From the NCBI GenBank assembly GCA_907163345.1, contig CAJQUN010000039.1, forward strand, positions 3,170,361 through 3,234,360: DNA of 64,000 bases, in the 5' to 3' direction. The position numbers were made by a program, and so were the translations under genes. Shown here one piece after another: positions 11,919-22,127 of this stretch (positions within the stretch are counted from its first letter, which is position 1; each line of letters starts with the position of its first letter). A model generated the notes under the pieces. It had not been told where the DNA came from. It saw nothing but the letters and a program-made list of their open reading frames with translations, and ran no database searches. This DNA is from Haberlea rhodopensis. Lineage: Eukaryota; Streptophyta; Magnoliopsida; Lamiales; Gesneriaceae.

Positions 11919-12132
11919 GGCGATCGATCGCCGAGGTGGGGCGATCGATCGCGACGTGCAGCTGTATTTTTGAAGGCGATGAACAGTGCTGGCGATCGAT
12001 CGCGTGGTCTCGCCGATCGATCGCGGGAGGGTTGGCGATCGATCGCGAGGATTGGCGATCGATCGCGAGAATGCACTGGTTTGGCCACTGGACTGTGGCG
12101 ATCGATCGCAATAAAGGTGGCGATCGATCGCC
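11919..12132 (+). repeat. Cluster of eight CGATCGATCG palindromes
   Basis: Eight copies of a CGATCGATCG core in 214 bp, most as GGCGATCGATCGCN; the first (11919-11932) and last (12119-12132) are the perfect 14-bp palindrome GGCGATCGATCGCC. They lie 300-500 bp downstream of the TATA box, so in transcribed leader. Spacing is irregular and the DNA between copies is not repeated. Confidence 0.85.
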
Positions 12133-12380
12133 ACCCGAAGGATTTTGTTTTTTTGAAATTTTTGGAAAATGTCGGGATTTTGGAACCGAGGTCCAAAGGG
12201 GCCGTTTCCGGGGCAATGTCCACATTCCAATAGGAATGCTATACCTTTAAAATGGATTGGTTGGAGCCAAAGTTTAATAAAACGGGATTCTCGGTTGGGT
12301 TTTTGACTATCTTTTAAACTGGTAAAATGGAATATTTTGGGTATTATGCATGCTTAGCCGGGGGCTTTTATTTTTTGATA

Positions 12381-12399
12381 ATCGTCATGGATTGACGAT
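12381..12399 (+). other. Conserved stem in family-R LTR (copy 1)
   Basis: ATCGTCA / TGACGAT with a 5-nt loop. The same place in the fragment copy reads ATCATCA / TGATGAT (34307-34324) and in the solo copy ATTGTC / GACAAT (42478-42496). The bases changed on both arms yet pairing is kept. Confidence 0.6.
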
Positions 12400-12580
12400 A
12401 TGTTTGGGGGTTATGAACGTGCTTGGGCACGTGGTTGCATGCCTGTGTTTAATTGTGAACTATTTATGTGTTAGCACTTAATTCATCGTGTCGTGGGACT
12501 CAGGCGAGGTCAGACTCGAACTACGGAACTATAAGGTACTTATGACGTACGAGCATAGCCTGTTATAATGTTGCAACTAT

Positions 12581-12735
12581 GAAATGCATGGTATGTGGTA
12601 TTTGCATAAATGGATATTGAAATGCATGGTATGTGGTATTTGCCATAAATGGATATTGAAATGCATGGTATATGGTACTTGCTATAAATGGATAGTGAAA
12701 TGCATGGTATATGGTAATTGCGATAAATGGACATT
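12581..12735 (+). repeat. Tandem repeat, four units of 38-39 bp
   Basis: Units start at 12581, 12619, 12658 and 12697, each opening GAAATGCATGGTAT and ending ATAAATGGA. The neighbouring units differ at a few bases. It lies within the family-R LTR. Confidence 0.85.
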
Positions 12736-13165
12736 CATTGGGAATTATATGGTGCCGCTTTTGAGGGAGCAATGATTGGGATGTTGTCGCCGTTGAGCGA
12801 CCATCGGTTATGACGCCGCTATTGTTGAGCGTTCGTGGGGTTGAAATGCCGCCATTGTGGAGTGAGCTATGAAATAGAAATAGGGAGTCATTTGCTAGAT
12901 ATATGTGATATCTGTAGTACTCTATTTTGATGGTTTAATCGCATTTGGTTATGGAACTGGTATAGCATGAATGGTTTTAGTTGATCAATGAGATGATCAA
13001 CTGGCTTTGAGAATTTAATGGTTTGGTTATTTTGAGAACAGGGAAAATACAGGGGATCCCGGTTGAGGATGATGCCATCTAGGGAGTATCATTTAAATTA
13101 TGGCATTTACATTCTGTAAATTATGAAGTGCAATATTATGATTATTGGATTGGGAGTATTGGTAT

Positions 13166-13209
13166 GCTCACCCCGTGTGGGGGCTGTCTTTGTTGTGACA
13201 GGTGTTACA
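13166..13209 (+). other. CCCC-N4-GGGG motif with CTGT...GACAGG
   Basis: GCTCACCCCGTGTGGGGGCT then CTGT and, after a short gap, GACAGG. The run CCCC GTGT GGGG can fold. The same arrangement is at 34943-34980, 41669-41705 (minus) and 18011-18070 in a different LTR family. Its role is unknown. Confidence 0.6.
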
Positions 13210-13726
13210 GGTGTAGCAGCAGCTTTGGAGTTACGCTCGGGCTGTTGATTAGAGGTACTTCCCGGATCGAGGTACTAGAGCTGGTTGATTAAGTGCATAG
13301 ATCCAGAGTTGAGATCGAGTTGTGCTTGGGAGGTGCTTCCAGGATTGAAGTACCAGTAACGGTATACGGTAGGGTATTTTATACATTAGATACACGCTTA
13401 TTCATTGGGTGCTCTCATGTGAGTACGTTTTACGTGTATATGGAATGCATAAATGGGCTACGACTTTTCTCTGTTCATTTATGGTTTGCATGCAATTAAA
13501 TATGGGATTACTAAATGAACTGAGAGTATATTATGAGGGTGCATGTCATATATGTAATCTTGGTTGGGGGATTTGAATATTATGTGGATTGAATGCAAGA
13601 AATTTTCTGGATAGCTAATATGGTGTAGCACTTGCATATGGCTTTTCCCCATGATAGTATGATTATATGCACTAATGGTATGGATTAATACACTAATAAC
13701 GGGTTAAGGGCACGGGGGTCCTTACA

Positions 13727-14818
13727 ATGGCAGATGGAGCAGTCAATCTTCGGTGGTCTTAAGCTGAGGGTAAACAAGCCTGCCCCTCGGCGAGAACTTT
13801 GTGATAAGTCGGTGGTAGTGGGAGCAGTAGATGCCTGTACATCAGGGATAATGGCCAGTGATGTAGCAACCTCAACTGCTTCCACAGTTGGAGTAATATA
13901 TGTGCTGCTACCCTGATCAGCAACTAGTACCTTTGTTGGGACTTCGGTGGCAGCAGCAGGGAGAGACAACAGGGTTTCCTTTCTTGGTTCGTGGCTTCTT
14001 TGGTGGGGAGGGGGGAGGTGATGACTCAGCAGACTCTGAGATAGTCTGCTCAGAATCACTGACCACTTGCGGCTTCCTCCTCTTGGTGGGAACAGCTTTG
14101 GAGGGACCACCTTCTCCACTAGCTCGCTTCCTGTGAATCTGCAGGTATTTGGCGTCCAGGAGTCTTGCTGGGTGGAGAGTGAAGATAGCCCCCACTGGTA
14201 CATTCTTGCTCTCTAGGATTCGAATGAGCGGGAGGGCGAATCCAAAATGGCCCTTGGCAGATTCAACTAGGCCATTCAGTACTTGAAAAAGTACTACGTA
14301 CCAGTTGACATCTATCCCCTTAACAACATCACACAATACTTGGAACTTTTCTGGGGTGATGACATCGAATGACCCAGCTTTGCACAACTGACCCTTGGCG
14401 ATGATGTCTGCGAGCAATTGGAAATGGTTCTTCATCAGAATTTCTTAAACGGAGGGCTTCGTAGTCGTAGGCCAGATTCTGAGAGCACTGTACGCATCTC
14501 ATCTTGCAAGGAGTTGGAGATGGTAGAAAGATCCGTGAGCCCAATAGTGGGAAGGCTCAGTTGAGTGGTAAAGTCCTCTTGAGTGATTGTGACAGATTGA
14601 CTGGAGATGGAGGACACCACGGTGTTGTTAACCACCCTCGCTGTAAGATAAAACTCTTGGAGAGTTTCTCTGTAGAACATTGGTGTGAGGTTCAGCATAA
14701 CCAGCAGGCCGGAGTTCTGGAAAATGCTAGTCATCTCCTCATCGGCGCTAGTGTAGACTGAGTTGAAATCGACATGTACGACATTGGTAACAAAACTTGG
14801 CTGGATGGTCTTCGACAT
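13727..14818 (-). pseudogene. Env-position ORF of SIRE-like Copia-H, frameshifted
   Basis: Minus strand, starting at ATG 14818, sense with respect to pol and downstream of it, where SIRE elements carry an extra ORF. The first 127 codons end at a stop near 14435 after a frameshift; the frame then continues in another register (AKGQLCKAGSFDVITPEKF) and shifts again near 13930 before being cut by the family-R LTR at 13726. The C-terminal half is basic and Ser/Pro-rich (PSKAVPTKRRK). No signal peptide or membrane segment is evident, so it does not look like a classical envelope. It resembles proteins I recall from Lamiales genomes. Confidence 0.6.
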
Positions 14819-15269
14819 TTTGATTTCTGAAATGCTGAGAACCTGTGAAGTCTGAGAGAAATTTGCTTCGAACTCAGTACATTAATTTGGAAATGGTAAA
14901 AGTGAAAATTGAAAAAGTTAATGGCGGTTAAAGAGAAGGGATGTGTGTCATACTGTAGATAAACGGACACATGGACACATGTCGGTCATCTAACCGAGGA
15001 ATTTTTTGAAACAAACTGAAACGGACACGGTTAAAGCGGGACCAAAATAATTCAATATTAATGAAAATTAAGTTTGAAATCCGACGTTCTAATTGGTTTA
15101 TAATTAACGAAGGTTATTAACAACAAATCATATATGGTAATGTCCACTAGTATGTAGAGTTCACTGGTGAAGTAGCTTCTACTGCAACTGACAATTGTTT
15201 TACCAGCTAAGCATCAGTAGACTTTCAAAAAAAACACACATTAGTATTCCCCCTAAATTCATGCAATGT

Positions 15270-15913
15270 CTAAATTGTAATTCCCCCTTCATTTGTCATA
15301 AAGGAGAAATTTAAACAAATAAGATACTTAGTTATATCAATTAAACCAAGTATATTGCGAAAATAGGAAAACTTAGCGTCCGGTAGGGGTTTTGTGAAGA
15401 TATTTGCTGCTTGTTGTTCGGTGGATATGTATTCCAACCAAATCTTCTTCTTCATTACGTGATCTCGGATGAAGTGATGACGTATGTCAATATTCTTGGT
15501 CTGAGAATGAAGAACTAGATTATACGTGATAGCTATGGCAAATGTATTATCACAAAATATTGGTGCCTCAGTGGACTCAATTCTATAGTCTCTTAATTGT
15601 TGTTGGATCCATAACAGTTGAGCACAACAGCTTCCAGCAACAAGGTATTCTGCCTCTGCAGTAGACGTTGCGATAGATGTATGCTTCTTGCAACCCCATT
15701 AAATCAATCTATCCCCTAGGAATTGACAGTATCCACTGGTACTTTTCCTATCAATCTTGCATCCTGCGTAGTCAGCATCTGAATACCCAACTAAGTTAAA
15801 CGTTGAATCATTGGGATACCAGAGGCCAACATTCTCAGTTCATTTGAGATACTTAAGAATCCTTTTAGTACCAGTGAAGTGAGATTGCTTAGGATTAGAT
15901 TGGAAGCGAGCAG
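15270..15913 (-). pseudogene. RNase H and pol C-terminus of Copia-H
   Basis: Minus-strand reading gives copia RNase H text: KSTSGYCQFLG, STAEAEYL, then MKKKIWLEYISTEQQ and FTKPLPD, the usual pol end. A stop interrupts it near 15700 where tryptophan-glycine would follow. The upstream part (RFQSNPKQSHFTGTKRILKY) is cut at 15913 by a solo LTR and resumes at 18490. Confidence 0.85.
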
Positions 15914-16188
15914 TGTAAGGCCCCATTGCTATGTAATTATGATTAATCCGGTTTATTAATGATTAAGCAAACCCGGGCGATTAAAAGCGAAGAATTCGGA
16001 TTGAGGTGTTCCGGATCACGACACCTTATTTTTAACCAGATAAAATACATCAAAAATTATTATTTTGGCATGCAATTTTCGGCCGCTAAAACACCATCAA
16101 ATCACCATCTTGGACTCATGGAGCAATGTTGGCCCAAAAATGATTAAATTAATCCTTTGCCAACCTAGTATGTTTCGCCCCCTTTCAT

Positions 16189-16196
16189 TATAAAAA
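16189..16196 (+). promoter_or_regulatory. TATA box in solo LTR
   Basis: TATAAAAA in TTTCATTATAAAAAGACTT, followed by a CTCC-rich tract at 16210-16290, which fits a plant LTR promoter and 5' leader. Confidence 0.55.
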
Positions 16197-18328
16197 GACT
16201 TGGGTGATGTCATTCCTCCACAATCTGATTTCACTCCTCCCTCTTCCATCTCTCAAGTTCCTCCCTCTTCTCCTCCCAATACACACACCTTCTTTCTTCT
16301 TCAACCTTGCTTGAATCATACATGCAAGTATAGAATTGAGTAGAAAGCAAGTGTAGCATCAAGGAGTTGGAGTGTTTGGAATATTTGGAGGTATATTACC
16401 ATCGCTTTGTTGTTAGCTTAGGATTTCTGTATGAAGGGTCGAATTTTAGTGCATAACTATGAAAATAAGAAGTGAAATTCATGCTGTCATAAGCTTCAGC
16501 AGAAACTATTGTTGCAAGCAGTCAATTGTTCTGTATTTTCGATTTTCTTATCATCTGAATCTGACTTTGAGCCCCAAACAAAAGTTGTAGATATATGAGT
16601 TGTCGTCCTGTGGTTAAAATCTGAGACCATTTGGACTTGAAATGAGTGCGATATGCTCATTTTACTAAAGGGTGCCAGATTTGACTCTGCATGTGCTGAA
16701 AATGCACATGCAGTGTAGAATTCCGAACTTTTGACAAATTTTATGTTCTAATTTGTTGTCGGTCTTCAAATAAAAAGTGTAGATATTTTCATTATCTTGA
16801 ATTTAAAAAAAGGACTCAACTAAGACTTGTTTCGATTATTTATGAATTTTATACTTTAAGTGTTCAATCTATGTCCTGTATGTGGGCGAAAATGCCATGC
16901 AGTGTGTTCTTCGAGTTCCTGAGCATTTTTGGCTAGGAATTCCGGAAAATGTCCAGAAATAAGTATTTTAGTACTTTGAGTTGGCTTGATGTTTCCACGG
17001 GAATCACTCAATTTGGTTTTGAAAAGAAAACATTATAGCATTTTTACTAACATTGCCCAAGCCGAAAAACACATTTTTAAATGCTACGATTTTAGTGTTC
17101 AAACCCCACTTAGATGGTCGAACCAGCATGACACCATAATTGATGAAATGTAATATTTTGAGTTTCTGAAATTTTAGCAGTGGAATAGAATCGTTTTGAT
17201 GTTGTATGGAATTATAGCAAATTTTCTACGAAAATTGGCCAGGCTAAAAATGTAGGAAAAATCGATAAGGGTCATATTTTTAAGTTAGGTTTGATTCAAT
17301 ACACTATTTGAACACTTACTGTCATTTTGGAATTATATGACCAGGTTAATAGACTCCGGGTGACTCGAGGAGGATTCAGTAGTTTAGCCTCGATCTGAGG
17401 TACGTTGAAATGAGTTGTATCATGACGTCTGACAAAGGCGTGTAATGATACTACTGTATGACCTTTTATGCCATTACTTGATTTATATGATTTAATTGTC
17501 ACTATATGATTCTTATGTGACTATATGATATTATGAATATCTTGGATTACATGATATGTGAAATTACATGATATGTATATACTTTCACATGAGATTGCAT
17601 GATATATTGAGTTGCATATGTCATTGATGCATAAATAATTCATGATCATATCATATTGATCTATCATATCTTTGATATCCATGATTATGACTGAGTTGAC
17701 TCACTCTGAGTGTCGGGGACGACGGGCACGACAATGACAGGCAGTTTAGGTAGCTACTGTAGTCACGCGCGTTGCTATCGGACCTAGACACGAGGGATGA
17801 CGATCACAGCACATGATGATTCTCCTAGCGCAAAGTGTGTGTGTTGTCACCCTCTGCTCGAGCTGATATTGATTGATGATACATTCCTTTGGACTCCGAT
17901 TTTGGTATCTTGATATTCGATTCCTTGTACCCATTCATACATCGCATTCATACATGGTATGCATTGCATGATACTTTGTCATTTGACATGATTTATTTAT
18001 TTCTCGTACTGGGATACTGACCCCCTTTGTGGGGGCTGTCATGTATTTTGTTGTTCGGGCATGACAGGCTTTACAGGAGGACATGGTGACGATGCTTATG
18101 GTGACGCCTCGAGAGATAACTGAGCTCCATGATGAGCGAGCTCAGATTATGTTTGTTTTTCATTCCCAGCAATATTATGTCGTTTTTAAACAAAATAAAT
18201 TTACCGTGATATGCCCCGTGTATGTTATACTTGGGATATGATATTTCGAGACTATGTGATAATGCTGAATATCGTTTGTTTTATTATCTGCAAATGAAAG
18301 GCCTAACTGGAAATATATATTTTGATAT

Positions 18329-18329
<1 letters not shown>

Positions 18330-18366
<37 letters not shown>
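18330..18366. repeat. (AT)n microsatellite
   Basis: About 18 uninterrupted AT units near the end of the solo LTR. A second short ATATATAT run sits just before it. Confidence 0.95.
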
Positions 18367-18369
<3 letters not shown>

Positions 18370-18489
18370 ACTGAAAAGCGAAATTTTTTTAGGGCCATTT
18401 AACAAGACATTTGAAATAAATATTTCACTGTTTACATAAATTAATCACTGTGTGATAATTAAACACCATATTAGGATCGATCCCTCACA

Positions 18490-19111
18490 AGCACACATAC
18501 ATACATCAAACATAATGTCAGGTCTGTTGGCTGTCAAATATAGTAAAGATCCTATAATACCGCGATATACATTGTTACTTCGACTGGTATGCCTGCTTCA
18601 TCCAAATCTAGTTTAGCAGAAGAAAGCATAGGAGTGGCTGCTGCTGAACTAGTGCTCATTACGCATTTCTTTAATAGTTCTTTGGTGTACTTCGACTGGT
18701 TGATCAGGATTCCTTCATTAGACTGCTTGACTTGCAATCCTAGGAAAAAGGATAATTCTCCCATCATGCTCATCTCGAACTGATCCTGCATGATTTTGGA
18801 AAATCTCTCGCAAAGCTTTGGGTTAGTACTACCAAAAATAATATCATTAACATAAATCTGAACCAGTAGTGTATGGTCACCCTTTGTGAACTTAAAAATG
18901 GTCTTGTGCACCGTGCCAATGGTAAAGTCATGCTCAGTCAAGTACTTTGATAGAACTTCATACCATGCTCGGGGAGCTTGTTTCAAACCATACAAATCTT
19001 TGTTCAGTTTATACACAGAGGAAGGCTACTGATGGCTTTCAAACCTAGGAGGCTGTTCAACATAAACTTCTTCCTGAAGTTTACCATTAAGAAAAGCACT
19101 CTCAACGGAGC
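18490..19111 (-). pseudogene. Reverse transcriptase fragment of Copia-H
   Basis: Minus-strand frame 19016-18552 gives MYKLNKDLYGLKQAPRAW, then a catalytic-site line IYVNDIIFGST where copia normally has YVDD, so one catalytic aspartate appears replaced by asparagine, and FFLGLQVKQ. Upstream (19111-19020) VESAFLNGKLQEEVYVEQP follows in frame with a stop near 19028. Downstream of 18560 a frameshift precedes LLYLTANRPDIM. The fragment ends at 19111 against Athila-G. Confidence 0.85.
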
Positions 19112-19908
19112 AACGCAAGGAGTCAACGCCTCTCGTTATTTCCGTATTTCTAACTCTAGTTCTATATTTTGATTAGATTTTAATTTTTAGAATGTTGTAA
19201 AACATGTTTATGCATTGTTATTTGATGGAGGTTGTTGGCTAGGCTTGTTATCAAGACTTGGGGGATCCTTTGTATGAACCCATGATTTAAATTGAATGTT
19301 TTTGATTGATTCTTATATATTTAAGTGCATAGATCATTGTTCTTCATGCTTTTAAAGGTTTGACCATCCTTGAATGATAGTAAATTACAATTGAGATCGA
19401 GAGATAAAATTGTGATTCGATATAGTGATTTATGCCCTGGATTTCAGACTGATATCGAGAGATGAAGTCAAATACACGTGTGATAGCTATATATATCTAG
19501 TAATCGAAAGCTAGAAGTTTTCACGGATCTTAATACAATATTGTGTTGTTAAATAAGTACACGAGAGTGACTTACTACAATTTGATATTAGGTTTAATAT
19601 AACTCGAGAGAGTATTAGATAAATTTGGAAAACTCGTCACCTTAGATTGTTTGAATTCGATTCTTAACTAATAGGTGAATTGTGGGGGATTACATAGGTG
19701 AACCGAAAGTCTTGATAATTATCTCTACTGTTTATTATCTTAATTCGTTGTGGTGTGGTTGATTATTGGAGTTGAGTAAATTAGTTAATCTTTCAAATAA
19801 TTTTGTAGGTTAAATATAGTTAAACTAGTGGAGTTTGGTAGTTCCTAGTCCTCGTGGTTTCGACACTCATACTTATATTATCATTATACTAAAACTTGAC
19901 ACCGTGCA
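19112..19908 (+). repeat. 5' LTR fragment of Athila-G, part 1
   Basis: Aligns with 33346-33960 of the 3' LTR (GGAGTCAACGCCTCTCG shared), with an extra internal segment near 19230-19440. The left edge abuts copia sequence at ACGGAG, which both parents share, so it is a deletion or recombination junction and not an LTR end. The right edge is the Tekay insertion site. Confidence 0.85.
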
Positions 19909-21923
19909 TGTGATATCCCCAAAATAATTAATTGCAATTTGGACATTAATTATGTTTATGTGATTACTTATGGTGGTAATTAATATATGTATTGAGATTA
20001 ATTATCTGGGTGAAATGCTTAGTCACATGGTATGTGTGACCCGGTGGTGCACTTCGGGGTGCATGTTATGCATGTTGGGAAATTGGGGATTATTATGGTT
20101 TGATTATGGTAATTGATAATTATTTGGTAAAGCATGATTTTAATGGGATTTTTTATGCATCTTGGTAAATGCTTTTAAAATATCATGTTGGGGTGTTTTA
20201 TACACCATAGTAATTGTGGGAGTACAATTTAATTAAAACCCACTTAATACCCCAAACTCCCACTATACCCATCACTTTTCTTTTCCCCAAATCACTCATC
20301 CAAACCCTCATCCTCTCCATTTTCGAGTTTGGGCATAAAGTGGAAGAGAAATCTTTGCAAAAACTTGATTTGAAGGAATTTGTTGGGAGATTTGGAGTCC
20401 CCAAGAGGTATGAATACCTCCTTATTGTTTTTGTAGTGTTTGGATTGAGTTTGAAATGGTTTTGAGTGGTTTTTGAAATGGGTCATTTTGGGGTTGGCAT
20501 TATTTTGGTTGGGTGTTGGATTTTTGGGTTGTTTAAGGTGTATTTTTGAAGGTTTATTATGTTTTTATGTTGTTGGTTTGATGGTAGGAGTGTTGGTATG
20601 GTTTGGGATGAAAATGGTGTACAAAAATGGTGGATTTCGAAGTGCAGGACTCGGCGATCGATCGCCCGTTTTTGGCGATCGATCGCGAGCCAGCAGTAGG
20701 CTCCAGAAGCATTCGGCAATCGATCGCCACTTTTGGGCGATCGATCGGCAAGGCTGGCGATCGATAGCGCCAAATGTGGCGATCGATCGCCGAAGGATAA
20801 AATTTTGGCTTCGGGCAGAATGATCTCGCGATTGATCGCGCCCTTGCGGCGATCGATCGCGAGATGCAAAATATGGTGTTTTTGGATTTATTTTGTGGAA
20901 TTTTTGATATTGGACTATAATTGGCTTCTAATATTGATTTCTATGGTTGTGTAGAAGCATCCCAGATACCAACAACTTCAAGAAGATAAAGTTCTTCAAC
21001 TTCTCCACTCTTGAAACTAAGGTACGTAGTGAGACGTAAAGGGCATCGGACGGTAAAATGTGTTCTTATGCTTTTGGCTACATATATATCGTGGACAAGT
21101 GTGGATTACGAAATGTGTTGATATATATTGAGATAATGGTGATGCATTATGATTGTGGACTCAAGTGTTACGTCTATATATGTGGTTAGAAATGCTTGAT
21201 TGTTCCGGTGGTTGTTATATACGAGCGAGGGAGGTACTTGCCGCTGTCATATGAAGCAATGGTAATATGATATTTGCCGCTGTCATGTCGAAGCGATGTA
21301 CATGCCGCTGTCATTGTCGAAGCGAGGTATCATATGATGCCGCTATATGTCGAAGCGAGGGGTCCTAAAATTCCGCTATTGTAATATGACCGGAACAGTC
21401 ACATTTCTAGTGATTAATATGGATTATTGTGGATATAACTGGAACGTAGTATCGATCATTATATTGTGAACTAATGATTTGTGCATGAGTTTATGAAACA
21501 TGAACAACCATGAAAATGTGCTAATGTGGTAAATCAGGGAGCATACATACATACATATCTCATGCAATTAATTATGTTATTGTGCATAGATTTTGTTGAA
21601 TGGTGATGGATATGCTCATGGTAAGTTGTTCCTGTAGGTACACTTTTGGACTTGGAGGGCTTTGGGCCGGGTTGAGGCAGTGAGCTACGACGAGCATTAC
21701 TGAATTAGGATACAAGAATTTTGGATAGTCTCTACTCCAGTAGTAGTGTAAATCTATAGTATTAACATTCATTATTGGGAATGTAATTAATTAACTTTGG
21801 AAGTTTATTTTTGGCCTGTAATCCTGTTAGCTCAAGGCTACAACCGGAACCATAACTTGTCTTTTAATACATATTGGCCCTATTTACATGTTTATTACAC
21901 TGTTAAGGTAGAGATGTCTTACA
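19909..21923 (+). repeat. 5' LTR of Tekay element
   Basis: Opens TGTGATATCC, ends TCTTACA. It holds a palindrome cluster at 20653-20861 and CCGCT...AGCG hairpin units at about 21230-21385. Confidence 0.95.
20653..20861 (+). repeat. Palindrome cluster in Tekay 5' LTR
   Basis: Seven GCGATCGATCGC-like units, the first (20653-20666) a perfect GGCGATCGATCGCC. At least three units have lost a CpG relative to the 3' LTR copy: CAATCG for CGATCG, GATAGC for GATCGC, GATTGATC for GATCGATC. Confidence 0.85.
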
Positions 21924-21936
21924 TTATCAGAGCCAG
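21924..21936 (+). other. Primer binding site of Tekay element, degenerate
   Basis: TTATCAGAGCCAGG follows the 5' LTR directly; TATCAGAGCC matches the tRNA-iMet-type site while the leading TGG is lost. Tekay elements normally use initiator methionine tRNA. Confidence 0.65.
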
Positions 21937-22127
21937 GTTAGAGAACCCGGGAATGAGTGAAGGGTAGCCTTAGGAATAGGTTGGCTAGGTACTCTTTTTA
22001 TACATGTTTAGTGCATTTTGAGTATATAAATATTATACTAACATGTTTTGGTTATTGTCACTCATGTTATCTAACGATGTATTATATGAACTACCTTTTG
22101 TGTCATTGTTAACCATTGTGTTACAGC

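Larger units (their letters stand above)
8330..13726 (+). mobile_element. Family-R Ty3-type non-coding element, right part
   Basis: About 2.95 kb of internal DNA without a credible ORF, then a purine tract and a 2442-bp LTR. The motif AATTTCGAGGACAAAA before a G-rich tract and TGTGA is typical of plant Ty3 elements. The left LTR lies outside the window beyond Copia-A, which interrupts this element at 8330. Long LTRs plus a long non-coding interior fit a LARD-type non-autonomous element. Its LTR ends occur twice more: fragment 34040-35426 and solo LTR 40984-43442. Confidence 0.65.
11285..13726 (+). repeat. Family-R LTR (3' copy), 2442 bp
   Basis: Opens TGTGAATGG and ends CCTTACA. The first ~330 bp align with the reverse strand of 43442-43100 and the end aligns with 35390-35426 and 40984-41040. 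It contains a TATA box, eight 14-bp palindromes, a four-unit 39-bp repeat and the CCCC-N4-GGGG motif. The 5 bp after it (ATGGC, 13727-13731) would be the target duplication, but the other end is outside the window. Confidence 0.85.
15914..18489 (+). mobile_element. Solo LTR (2576 bp) inserted in Copia-H
   Basis: Opens TGTAAGGCCCC, ends CCCTCACA, with no interior coding. The flanks rejoin the copia RT-RNase H reading frame. Flanking 5-mers AGCAG (15909-15913) and AGCAC (18490-18494) look like a target duplication with one later change. A TATA box, a pyrimidine-rich stretch and a CCCCC-GGGGG motif place it on the + strand. Solo LTRs arise by recombination between the two LTRs of a full element. 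Confidence 0.8.

Noticed and set aside
11919..12132. CRISPR-like layout of short repeats with spacers
   Set aside because: Spacing is irregular, repeats are palindromic 14-mers, and the context is a plant LTR with no cas genes.
11739..12250. Several overlapping ORFs on both strands rich in GDRSP, AIDRH and RSIA repeats
   Set aside because: These are translations of the GCGATCGATCGC palindrome in all frames. Because the motif is a palindrome it stays open on both strands. The same happens at 20473-20954 and 27266-27747.
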